Positions 1-5,023 of a stretch of 5,023 nucleotides of DNA are shown one piece after another. The notes under the pieces were generated by a model, which was not told the origin of the DNA, made no database searches, and saw only the letters and a program-made list of their open reading frames with translations. A program made the position numbers and the translations under genes. Within the stretch, counting starts at the first letter, position 1; every line of letters starts with the position of its first letter. Location: contig JAQGPK010000174.1 of the NCBI GenBank assembly GCA_028293095.1, positions 1 through 5,023 of the forward strand, written 5' to 3'. The stretch is from Chlamydiia bacterium (GTDB lineage: Bacteria; Chlamydiota; Chlamydiia; Chlamydiales; FEN-1388).

Positions 1-127
1 CTTCAGCTTTACCAAACAGGCGACTCACTTCGTAAGGCAACAATTCTTGCCGCTTACGGTATTGATCTAGTTGATAATCAACCTCTTCTCTACCTGTAAT
101 CACAGAAATTTCTTTTGCTAAAGCCAT
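1..127 (-). CDS. Possible 5' end of an unrecognised protein (partial)
   Basis: An open frame starts at an ATG (125-127) and stays open for 42 codons to the left edge. It begins MALAKEISVITGREE and continues with a charged stretch rich in D, Q, R and E. First codon positions are about 60% purine and rich in G, which suits this strand better than the overlapping plus-strand frame. There is no clear Shine-Dalgarno site upstream, and the frame is closed by a TAA at 152-154, so the only other start is a TTG at 131-133. It lies in the same direction as the transporter operon, but a candidate terminator separates them, so it may be a separate unit. I do not recognise the family. It could also be chance, because the opposite strand is also open over 1-96. 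Confidence 0.3.
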   Translation of the reverse strand, partial: MALAKEISVITGREEVDYQLDQYRKRQELLPYEVSRLFGKAE

Positions 128-168
128 CTTCAAAGGAGATTGAAAGGAACTTTACATCATTAGACGCT

Positions 169-244
169 AAAAAAAGATCCCGAAGCGGTTTAACTGAAAA
201 AGAGCAGTTTCGCGACTCCTACTATCAGATGCTACGCTTAGATC
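169..244 (-). terminator. Candidate factor-independent terminator of the transporter operon
   Basis: On the minus strand the arm GATCTAAGCG (244-235) can pair with CGCTTCGGGATC (187-176). This gives ten base pairs (one G-U) with a two-base bulge, and seven T residues (175-169) follow at once. The 47-base loop is long for a terminator but holds a second small hairpin, AACTG/CAGTT with an eight-base loop. The structure starts 24 bases past the stop codon of the EamA gene, where the operon should end. The long loop and modest GC content make it weaker than a textbook terminator. Confidence 0.35.
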
Positions 245-268
245 CCGATAAGAGAGCTGCCATATAAT

Positions 269-1246
269 TTACGTTGAATAGGTCGCTGTTTGATGCTGAT
301 CGGCAGTTGAGAGGCCTCGTACGCCATAAACAATTGCAGCTAACATAAGCGCAATGCCTATGACTTCGATAGAAGAGGGAACTCTTTTTTCTACCAATGA
401 TACAAAGAACAAACCAAAAATCGTCTCAAAAATGGTAAGCTGACCTACAAGAGAGACTGGAAGGTGTTTTGAGGCCTTATTCCAGAGAAAAAGACCCACC
501 CAGGAACAAAAGAGACCAAACGTAATACTTCCTAAAAGAAATGTTTGCATTTCAGGGGTCATACTGCTCTCTTGGCTTCCCGGAAAAAGAGTAGAAAACA
601 GCCACACTATAGCTCCTAAAAAGAGTATCCAACAGCTCGTCGCAAGACCAATGAAAGTTGCCCAGTCCCCAGAGGAAATCGTAGGATGAGCTTTTAAAAA
701 GCGAGTGTTTGACACCACATACCAGCTCCATGAAATCAGCGCACCAAAGGCCGATAAGAGCCCAGCGAGATAGTCATATCGCGACGTTGTGTTATCAGTA
801 GCATCAAAATAGGGAATGTTGACAAGTACAAGCCCTACAAAGATTAAGATCGATGGCAAGATAAGATGCTGGCTACTTTCGCGCGCTCTCCAATTGCCAT
901 AGTAGGCAATACTAATCGGACTAATACCAATAATTAGAGCTGATACTGTAGGCGTTGCATAGCGAAAAGAAAGCATCAGAAAGGAATAATAGGTGATATT
1001 TGAAATGAGAGCGAACCAAAAGGCTTTCTTGATATACGGAAAGAGTTGAGGACATGTACTGCTTCGCCAAAGCTTTATGGCAAACAAGAGAGCGAAAAGC
1101 CCGCCAAAAACATATTTTGCCAAGCTACTTCCCATAAATGCAGAGCTCTCTGCCAATTTAGGGAGAATAAAAATCAGCCCCCAAACGCTGCACGCCAAAA
1201 GAGCGTACAAGATATATTTTTTCGAATGCAAACTAGGTTTATTCAA
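269..1246 (-). CDS. EamA/DMT-superfamily inner-membrane transporter
   Basis: A 325-residue integral membrane protein with about ten hydrophobic segments (roughly 11-30, 42-59, 75-93, 97-114, 128-145, 159-178, 195-217, 233-255, 264-285, 290-310). These form the two tandem five-helix repeats typical of the EamA family, and the length is normal (about 300). Family features include the WG pair in helix 1 (residues 22-23) and the C-terminal pattern of helix 9, an acidic residue in VEKRVP (285-290) and a last glycine-containing helix. DMT carriers move amino acids, nucleotides, S-adenosylmethionine or other metabolites; the substrate cannot be read from the sequence. The start is a TTG at 1246, the only start codon after an in-frame stop at 1259-1261; a weak GTGGAAA lies eight bases upstream. 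The next Met (residue 38) would remove helix 1. It begins 15 bases after the preceding symporter gene ends, so it is probably the last gene of that operon and translationally coupled. Confidence 0.88.
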   Translation of the reverse strand: MNKPSLHSKKYILYALLACSVWGLIFILPKLAESSAFMGSSLAKYVFGGLFALLFAIKLWRSSTCPQLFPYIKKAFWFALISNITYYSFLMLSFRYATPTVSALIIGISPISIAYYGNWRARESSQHLILPSILIFVGLVLVNIPYFDATDNTTSRYDYLAGLLSAFGALISWSWYVVSNTRFLKAHPTISSGDWATFIGLATSCWILFLGAIVWLFSTLFPGSQESSMTPEMQTFLLGSITFGLFCSWVGLFLWNKASKHLPVSLVGQLTIFETIFGLFFVSLVEKRVPSSIEVIGIALMLAAIVYGVRGLSTADQHQTATYST

Positions 1247-1261
1247 CTGGTTTTTCCACTA

Positions 1262-2650
1262 CTAAACAGAAGGTTGTAATTTTACAATTTTTTCTTTTTC
1301 TACTAATAAAAGAAATTCTTTTGTTTCTGCAATCACTACTTTTGATAGTAAAAGTAATCCTATCAAATTCGGAAATGCCATCAATCCATTAAAAATATCC
1401 GATATTTTCCAAACAATTTCAAGCTCTAAAAGCGCACCTGCTGCAACAAAAAGCGTAAATAAAATTCTATATAGAGGAATGCTTTTTATGCCAAACATAT
1501 ATTCGACACACTTTTCGCCATAGTAGGACCAACCAAGAATGGTAGTGAAAGCAAAGAGTACAAGCCCCACACTCACGATATAGCCGCCACCTGGCATAAC
1601 CGAGTCAAAGGCTGCAACCGTCATCGAAGCCCCATTGAGTATTTTTCCATCTGTTCCAATCAAACCAAACGTATCTGTCACACCGAGCACAAGCGCTGTT
1701 AAACTACACATAATGATTGTCGCCAAAAAGCTTCCTGTCATAGACACAAGTGCTTGACGTCCAGGAGTATCTGTTTTTGCCGATGCCGCTGCGATCGATG
1801 CTGTACCAAGACCCGCCTCACTCGTCATCAGACCGCGGCTCACACCCATCTGAATACTCACAGCAACACTTGCTCCAAGAAACCCACCAAAAGCGGCATG
1901 TCCCGTAAAGGCATGAGTGATGATCGACATAAAGGCTGCAGGAATACGATCAAAACTTAAGAGAAGAACGCACCCAGAGCCTAAAATGTAGACAATTGCC
2001 ATAAAAGGTACAAGAAAACTTGCTACCTTCCCAATGCTCTTGATACCCCCTAAAATACAGAGGCCTGTAAAAAGAGTTAAGGCAATGGCAGTTGTAGTTG
2101 GTGTGATATGAAATACGCTATTCATGACATCTGCCACAGAATTTGCCTGGAGCATATTACCGCCACCTAGAGCGGCAATAGAGCCGAAAAAGGCAAACGA
2201 AAGAGCGAGTTTTTTCATCCCTAGACCGCGCTCAATAAAATACATCGGCCCGCCGGACATCTCTTTTTTATCATCAAGAATGCGGTATTTAACCGCTAAA
2301 ATTGCCTCGGCATACTTGATCGACATTCCAATCAGGGCAGTAACCCACATCCAAAATATAGCGCCAAGACCACCACTTACAATTGCGGTTGCAACACCTG
2401 CGATATTGCCGATACCAATTGTCGCAGCAAGCGCTGTCATTAATGATTGAAAATGGCTGATATCACCCGCGCTATTGCTATCTTGACTTTTGCTAAAGGC
2501 AAGTTTTAAACCATAGCCCAAATAGCGAAATTGGATCCCCTTAAGAGCTATTGTCAAATAGATCCCAATGCCTGTCACAAGACCAAGTAGAGGAATCCCC
2601 CATACAAGTTTATAGAGTAGATCTAGAAGATGCAATGCTGCTGAATACAT
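1262..2650 (-). CDS. Sodium:alanine/glycine symporter, AGCS family (second copy)
   Basis: A 462-residue, full-length AGCS (AlsT/DagA-type) symporter. The family uses the sodium gradient to import small amino acids such as alanine or glycine across the inner membrane and has a LeuT-like fold of about eleven helices. Visible signatures are the helix-1 loop GIGNIAGVATAI (79-90), the family block GGLGAIFWMWV (93-103), the GGPMYFIERG segment (133-142) and GVSRGLMTSEAGLG (269-282). In relatives as I remember them, the last block usually reads SNEAG; here the Asn is Ser277. The GTGN of helix 1 is GIGN, but Asn82 is kept. The ATG sits directly after the TAA of the upstream paralogue, with GGAG eight bases before it inside that gene's last codons, so translation is probably coupled. 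The protein aligns almost without gaps to its neighbour at about half identity by eye, so the pair comes from an old tandem duplication. The actual substrate is inferred from the family only. Confidence 0.95.
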   Translation of the reverse strand: MYSAALHLLDLLYKLVWGIPLLGLVTGIGIYLTIALKGIQFRYLGYGLKLAFSKSQDSNSAGDISHFQSLMTALAATIGIGNIAGVATAIVSGGLGAIFWMWVTALIGMSIKYAEAILAVKYRILDDKKEMSGGPMYFIERGLGMKKLALSFAFFGSIAALGGGNMLQANSVADVMNSVFHITPTTTAIALTLFTGLCILGGIKSIGKVASFLVPFMAIVYILGSGCVLLLSFDRIPAAFMSIITHAFTGHAAFGGFLGASVAVSIQMGVSRGLMTSEAGLGTASIAAASAKTDTPGRQALVSMTGSFLATIIMCSLTALVLGVTDTFGLIGTDGKILNGASMTVAAFDSVMPGGGYIVSVGLVLFAFTTILGWSYYGEKCVEYMFGIKSIPLYRILFTLFVAAGALLELEIVWKISDIFNGLMAFPNLIGLLLLSKVVIAETKEFLLLVEKEKIVKLQPSV

Positions 2651-4045
2651 TTAACTCTCTCCAATAGCTACTCTACCTGCAGCTATCGATTGTTCTGCTT
2701 CATCGATCAAGAATTCTTTCGTCTCTTTTTGAATCACACCAGAAAGCGCTAAGATAGCAATCATATTGGGGATCACCATTAAGGCATTCATGATGTTTGA
2801 AAATGACCAGACGAGTTCTAGCGTCAACACTGCACCCGGAACGATCAGTATTGTATAGAGAATACGGTAAGGCACAACAGATTTTTCACCAAAAAGATAC
2901 TCGCAACATTTCTCACCATAATAGGCCCAGGCAATGACTGTCGTATAGGCAAAAAATACAAGACCGAGAGTTACGATGTATTCACCACCATAAATTGCAG
3001 AGCTAAAGGCTTTAATAGCAAGACTTGCACCATTGACTACTTGACCTGACGCATCATGCGATCCCATAACGCCTGTAACTGCAATCACGAGCGCTGTAAT
3101 TGTACAAATAATTGCTGTTGAAAGAAGGGTTGCTGTCATCGAAAGCAACGCTTGCCTTCCTGAAGAAGTAGTACGTGCAGCCGCTGCTGCAATAGATGAA
3201 ATCCCAAGACCTGCCTCACTGGAGAGCACGCTTCTTGAAACACCACTTTGCATACCTAACATTACGGTCGCTCCAAGAAAACCGCCACACGCTGCCTGCC
3301 CTGTAAAGGCTGAGGAGATAATTAAGCTAATTGCATAGGGAAGTTTATGACTAAAGGCAAAGAGTACAATGCATCCTGCAATAATATAAAATGTCGCCAT
3401 TACAGGAACAAGTACAGAGGAAACAAAACCAATGCTCTTAATCCCTTTTAGAAGAACAACAGCTGTAATTACTGCAAGAACGATACCCGTTACAAGTGGG
3501 TCTACATGAAATACATTTCCGACAGCTTCTGCAATTGAGTTCACCTGGACTAAATTACCTGTACCAATGGCTGCGATTGCAGCAAATACTGAAAAGAGTA
3601 CAGCAAGCCACTTCCAGCCAAGTCCTTTTTCGATGTAGTACATCGGACCGCCAGACATCTCGCCCCGTTTATCTGTAATTCTATATTTGACTGCTAAAAG
3701 AGCTTCAGCATACTTAATGGACATTGAAACAAGCGTTGTGATCCACATCCAGAATATTGAGCCAAGACCGCCTGTCATAATCGCCGTAGATACTCCCACA
3801 ATACTTCCAGTTCCTACAGCTGACGCCATGGCTGTCATAAGTGATTGAAAAGGACTAATATCGCCCTGGATCTCTTTCCCTTCGTCTTTAGACTTAATGA
3901 AACGGAATGCTTTAAAAAGGTAGCGAAACTGTACGCCACGAAGAAGGCATGTCAGAAATACACCAACTCCAATAAGCAGTAAAAGCAAAGGAACGCCCCA
4001 AATGGCAGTTTCTATAGTTTGCATTATGGACAAGAGTTCGGTCAT
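2651..4045 (-). CDS. Sodium:alanine/glycine symporter, AGCS family (first copy)
   Basis: A 464-residue AGCS-family symporter, first gene of the operon. The frame extends to a TTG at 4060, but that codon and the next ones overlap a perfect Shine-Dalgarno sequence, so the ATG at 4045, five bases after AAAGGAG, is the better start. Signatures: helix-1 loop AVGTGSIVGVSTAI (76-89), GGLGSIFWMWI (92-102), GGPMYYIEKG (132-141) and GVSRSVLSSEAGLG (268-281). Two usually conserved positions differ: Ser81 replaces the Asn of GTGN, and Ser276 replaces the Asn of SNEAG. The family block also has Ser in place of a small residue at 96 and Ser107 where Gly is usual. The charged C-terminal tail resembles that of the paralogue (ETKEFL in both). 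Sodium-driven uptake of a small amino acid is likely from the family; the changed binding loop suggests a substrate different from that of the second copy, which is inference. Confidence 0.94.
   Translation of the reverse strand: MTELLSIMQTIETAIWGVPLLLLLIGVGVFLTCLLRGVQFRYLFKAFRFIKSKDEGKEIQGDISPFQSLMTAMASAVGTGSIVGVSTAIMTGGLGSIFWMWITTLVSMSIKYAEALLAVKYRITDKRGEMSGGPMYYIEKGLGWKWLAVLFSVFAAIAAIGTGNLVQVNSIAEAVGNVFHVDPLVTGIVLAVITAVVLLKGIKSIGFVSSVLVPVMATFYIIAGCIVLFAFSHKLPYAISLIISSAFTGQAACGGFLGATVMLGMQSGVSRSVLSSEAGLGISSIAAAAARTTSSGRQALLSMTATLLSTAIICTITALVIAVTGVMGSHDASGQVVNGASLAIKAFSSAIYGGEYIVTLGLVFFAYTTVIAWAYYGEKCCEYLFGEKSVVPYRILYTILIVPGAVLTLELVWSFSNIMNALMVIPNMIAILALSGVIQKETKEFLIDEAEQSIAAGRVAIGES
2655..2662 (-). 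promoter_or_regulatory. Ribosome binding site inside the end of the first symporter gene
   Basis: On the minus strand GGAGAGAG (2662-2655) encodes the last three residues of the first symporter (Gly-Glu-Ser) and is followed by TAA and then at once by the ATG of the second symporter. The GGAG core is eight bases from the start codon. The stop and start codons abut with no base between them, which suggests translational coupling and fixes the start of the second gene. Confidence 0.75.
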
Positions 4046-4050
4046 ATTCA

Positions 4051-4057
4051 CTCCTTT
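4051..4057 (-). promoter_or_regulatory. Ribosome binding site of the first symporter gene
   Basis: Minus-strand AAAGGAG (4057-4051) is close to the full complement of the 16S rRNA 3' end and lies five bases before the ATG at 4045-4043. It decides the start: the upstream TTG at 4060-4058 would place this site inside the coding region. Confidence 0.85.
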
Positions 4058-4136
4058 CAAGAATTTCTTTACCCATTATTGATGACGTAATAGAATAATT
4101 TACTGTCTATTAAAAGCAAAGTTAAATTCTAGAAAA

Positions 4137-4165
4137 ATTATAACACAAAAATTTATTATATACAA
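4137..4165 (-). promoter_or_regulatory. Candidate promoter of the symporter operon
   Basis: On the minus strand TTGTAT (4165-4160) is followed after exactly 17 bases by the perfect -10 hexamer TATAAT (4142-4137), which is preceded by TGT, an extended -10 element. Transcription would start near 4130, giving a leader of about 85 bases before the ATG at 4045. The -35 matches the consensus at only three of six bases, but the extended -10 compensates. A weaker alternative nearer the gene is TTGCTT (4119-4114) with TATTCT (4097-4092), 16 bases apart. Confidence 0.55.
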
Positions 4166-4213
4166 TCAATAAATTATTTTAATTTGACAAGATTTAGTTG
4201 ATTTAAAGTATTT

Positions 4214-4229
4214 TCGAAAGAAATTTCGA
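4214..4229. promoter_or_regulatory. 16-base dyad, possible operator
   Basis: TCGAAA (4214-4219), spacer GAAA, then TTTCGA (4224-4229): a perfect six-base inverted repeat with a four-base spacer, midway between the two promoters. The geometry would suit a dimeric regulator, but such a short repeat can arise by chance in AT-rich DNA. Confidence 0.2.
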
Positions 4230-4283
4230 TTCTATTTGTACTAACTTACCATCATTTCCCTTCGTTAATTAAATTTTTTACCG

Positions 4284-4299
4284 CAATTCCCCTGAATTG
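4284..4299. promoter_or_regulatory. 16-base dyad overlapping the CADD promoter -35
   Basis: CAATTC (4284-4289), spacer CCCT, GAATTG (4294-4299): a perfect six-base inverted repeat with a four-base spacer. Its right arm supplies the first three bases of the TTGACC -35 hexamer, so a protein bound here could compete with RNA polymerase. The overlap makes it more interesting than the other dyad, but the repeat is short and no known regulator is recognised. Confidence 0.25.
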
Positions 4300-4325
4300 A
4301 CCATAATACTAAAAATAGCTATTGT
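4297..4325 (+). promoter_or_regulatory. Candidate promoter of the CADD gene
   Basis: TTGACC (4297-4302, five of six consensus bases) is followed after exactly 17 bases by TATTGT (4320-4325, four of six). Transcription would start near 4332, leaving a leader of about 20 bases that contains the ribosome binding site. Spacing and position fit a main sigma factor (sigma66 in chlamydiae) promoter. Confidence 0.6.
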
Positions 4326-4341
4326 GTACTTTCTTTTAACC

Positions 4342-4347
4342 AAAGGA
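4342..4347 (+). promoter_or_regulatory. Ribosome binding site of the CADD gene
   Basis: AAAGGA ends six bases before the ATG at 4354 and supports that start; the resulting N terminus aligns with C. trachomatis CADD with a one-residue shorter leader. Confidence 0.8.
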
Positions 4348-4353
4348 CCGTGC

Positions 4354-5023
4354 ATGACACTCAGCAATACCCTACTCCAAGACCTTGATGCTCTTATCCA
4401 ATCCAAACATCTTCTTCAACATCCCTTCTACAAGGCTTGGTCAAAAGGCGAGTTATCGCTTGATTGTCTAAAAGACTATGCCAAAGAATACTACCACCAT
4501 GTTCAGGCTTTTCCAACATACATCTCTGCGCTTCATTCACATACTGAAAATCCTCTAACGCGCCAAGTTCTTTTGAAAAATTTAATCGAAGAAGAAGCCG
4601 GCTCTCCGAATCATCCTGATCTCTGGAAAAATTTCGCGCTCTCTCTGGGCGTCACTCAAGAAGAGCTTGTGGCTCATACACCAAATAGTGAAATAAAGTC
4701 CTTAATTACCCTGTTTCGTAGAGTATGTAGCCAGGCATCAGTTGCAGAAGGAATCGCTGCACTTTATGCCTATGAAAGCCAAATTCCAGAAATCTGTATC
4801 TCTAAAATTGCAGGACTTAAGACCCACTATGGAATGAATCATCCTCAAGATTGGGAATATTTTAAAGTGCATATTGCAGCAGATACAGAACATGCAAAAG
4901 AAGAAAGAGAGCTTCTTAAGTCTTATGTATCTCCAAATAATGAGAAAGAAATTCTGACAGCAGCTCGCCAAATCTTAGATGCTTTGTGGAATTTTCTTTC
5001 AGGACGTGTCACTCGCCATCAAA
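4354..5023 (+). CDS. CADD: CADD-like self-sacrificing p-aminobenzoate synthase (3' end outside window)
   Basis: A 223-codon open frame, cut by the right edge; C. trachomatis CADD (CT610) is about 231 residues, so only a few codons are likely missing. CADD is a cytosolic all-helical protein of the TenA/PqqC-like haem-oxygenase fold with a dinuclear metal site. It supplies p-aminobenzoate for folate in chlamydiae lacking the usual pab genes, cleaving its own tyrosine side chain and taking nitrogen from its own lysine; it was first described as a death-domain-binding protein. Compared from memory, all six metal ligands are present one position earlier than in C. trachomatis: Glu80, His87, Glu141, His173, Asp177, His180. 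The consumed Tyr27 is Tyr26 (in HPFYKAWSKGE) and the amino donor Lys152 is Lys151 (in SKIAGLK). Tyr42 and the DYAKEYYHH-type motif are also conserved. The start is fixed by AAAGGA. In C. trachomatis folate genes lie just downstream, so they may follow here. Being single-turnover, it would need steady synthesis, which fits its own promoter. Confidence 0.93.
   Translation, partial: MTLSNTLLQDLDALIQSKHLLQHPFYKAWSKGELSLDCLKDYAKEYYHHVQAFPTYISALHSHTENPLTRQVLLKNLIEEEAGSPNHPDLWKNFALSLGVTQEELVAHTPNSEIKSLITLFRRVCSQASVAEGIAALYAYESQIPEICISKIAGLKTHYGMNHPQDWEYFKVHIAADTEHAKEERELLKSYVSPNNEKEILTAARQILDALWNFLSGRVTRHQ

Larger units (their letters stand above)
4046..4353. promoter_or_regulatory. Divergent AT-rich intergenic promoter region
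   Basis: This 308-base stretch separates the minus-strand symporter operon from the plus-strand CADD gene and holds no convincing open frame. It is much richer in A and T than the genes. It contains a candidate promoter for each direction, both ribosome binding sites, and two 16-base dyads of the same 6-4-6 geometry (4214-4229 and 4284-4299). No tRNA-like or riboswitch-like fold was apparent; the predicted leaders are short (about 85 bases to the left, about 20 to the right). Confidence 0.75.

Noticed and set aside
132..138. Plus-strand AAAGGAG resembling a ribosome site
   Set aside because: No ATG, GTG or TTG lies 4-12 bases downstream; the nearest TTG is one base away and its frame stops after seven codons.
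176..248. Eight-base direct repeat GATCCCGA at 176-183 and 241-248
   Set aside because: Too short to be meaningful by itself and partly explained by the inverted-repeat arms of the terminator candidate.
1046..1279. Two overlapping plus-strand open frames (77 and 62 codons) opposite the start of the EamA gene
   Set aside because: Both are antisense to helices 1-2 of the DMT carrier and the end of the second symporter; no family resemblance.
1754..2450. Plus-strand open frames of 68 and 108 codons (1754-1960, 2124-2450), and one of 60 codons at 3496-3678
   Set aside because: All are antisense shadows of the conserved AGCS symporters, where codon bias keeps the opposite strand open.
4046..4060. 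Five-residue longer first symporter starting at TTG 4060
   Set aside because: The extra codons overlap a perfect AAAGGAG site placed five bases before an ATG.
4155..4160. A second minus-strand TATAAT
   Set aside because: No acceptable -35 lies 16-18 bases upstream (TTGTCA at 4190-4185 is 24 bases away), whereas the TATAAT at 4142-4137 has both a 17-base spaced -35 and an extended -10.
4184..4214. Plus-strand promoter TTGACA (4184-4189) with TATTTT (4209-4214)
   Set aside because: The -35 is perfect but the spacer is 19 bases and the start would lie about 130 bases before CADD; the 17-base promoter at 4297-4325 is better. A secondary role is possible.
4738..4971. 77-codon minus-strand open frame inside the CADD gene
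   Set aside because: It lies antisense to a well-supported coding region, has no ribosome site that I can see and a composition typical of a shadow frame.

Overview
The window looks like chromosomal DNA of a member of the Chlamydiota. It could be an environmental (Parachlamydiales-like) lineage rather than Chlamydia proper. The main reason is the gene at the right edge, a clear homologue of CADD (CT610 of Chlamydia trachomatis), which aligns with it from memory at a constant one-residue offset and keeps every metal ligand and both 'sacrificed' residues. By eye the base composition is moderately AT-rich with a strongly AT-rich intergenic region, and the Shine-Dalgarno sites are of the AAAGGA(G) type. 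Genus or species cannot be set from this sequence alone.

Layout, left to right. Bases 1-127 hold the start of a possible minus-strand gene that leaves the window; it is unrecognised and weakly supported. Bases 128-268 are a short intergenic stretch with a candidate factor-independent terminator for the operon that follows. Bases 269-4045 are a tight three-gene minus-strand operon, transcribed right to left: an AGCS-family sodium:amino-acid symporter (2651-4045), a second diverged AGCS paralogue that begins on the base right after the first one's stop codon (1262-2650), and an EamA/DMT-type transporter starting 15 bases further on with a TTG codon (269-1246). Bases 4046-4353 are a 308-base AT-rich divergent promoter region with a convincing candidate promoter on each strand and two small dyads. 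From 4354 to the right edge, on the plus strand, runs the almost complete CADD gene.

How the genes may work together. The minus-strand operon is a small-molecule transport unit: two sodium-coupled symporters of the alanine/glycine family that probably differ in substrate, plus a DMT carrier that could import or export a related metabolite. This fits an intracellular bacterium that lives on host amino acids. CADD makes p-aminobenzoate for folate from its own tyrosine and lysine residues, and in Chlamydia it sits beside folate genes, so the cluster probably continues to the right. The link between transport and CADD is only a shared promoter region; any functional connection is inference. I found no mobile element, CRISPR array, tRNA or rRNA. 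The most unusual biology here, self-sacrificing p-aminobenzoate synthesis, is already described in C. trachomatis; what the window adds is full conservation of its residues in what appears to be another lineage.
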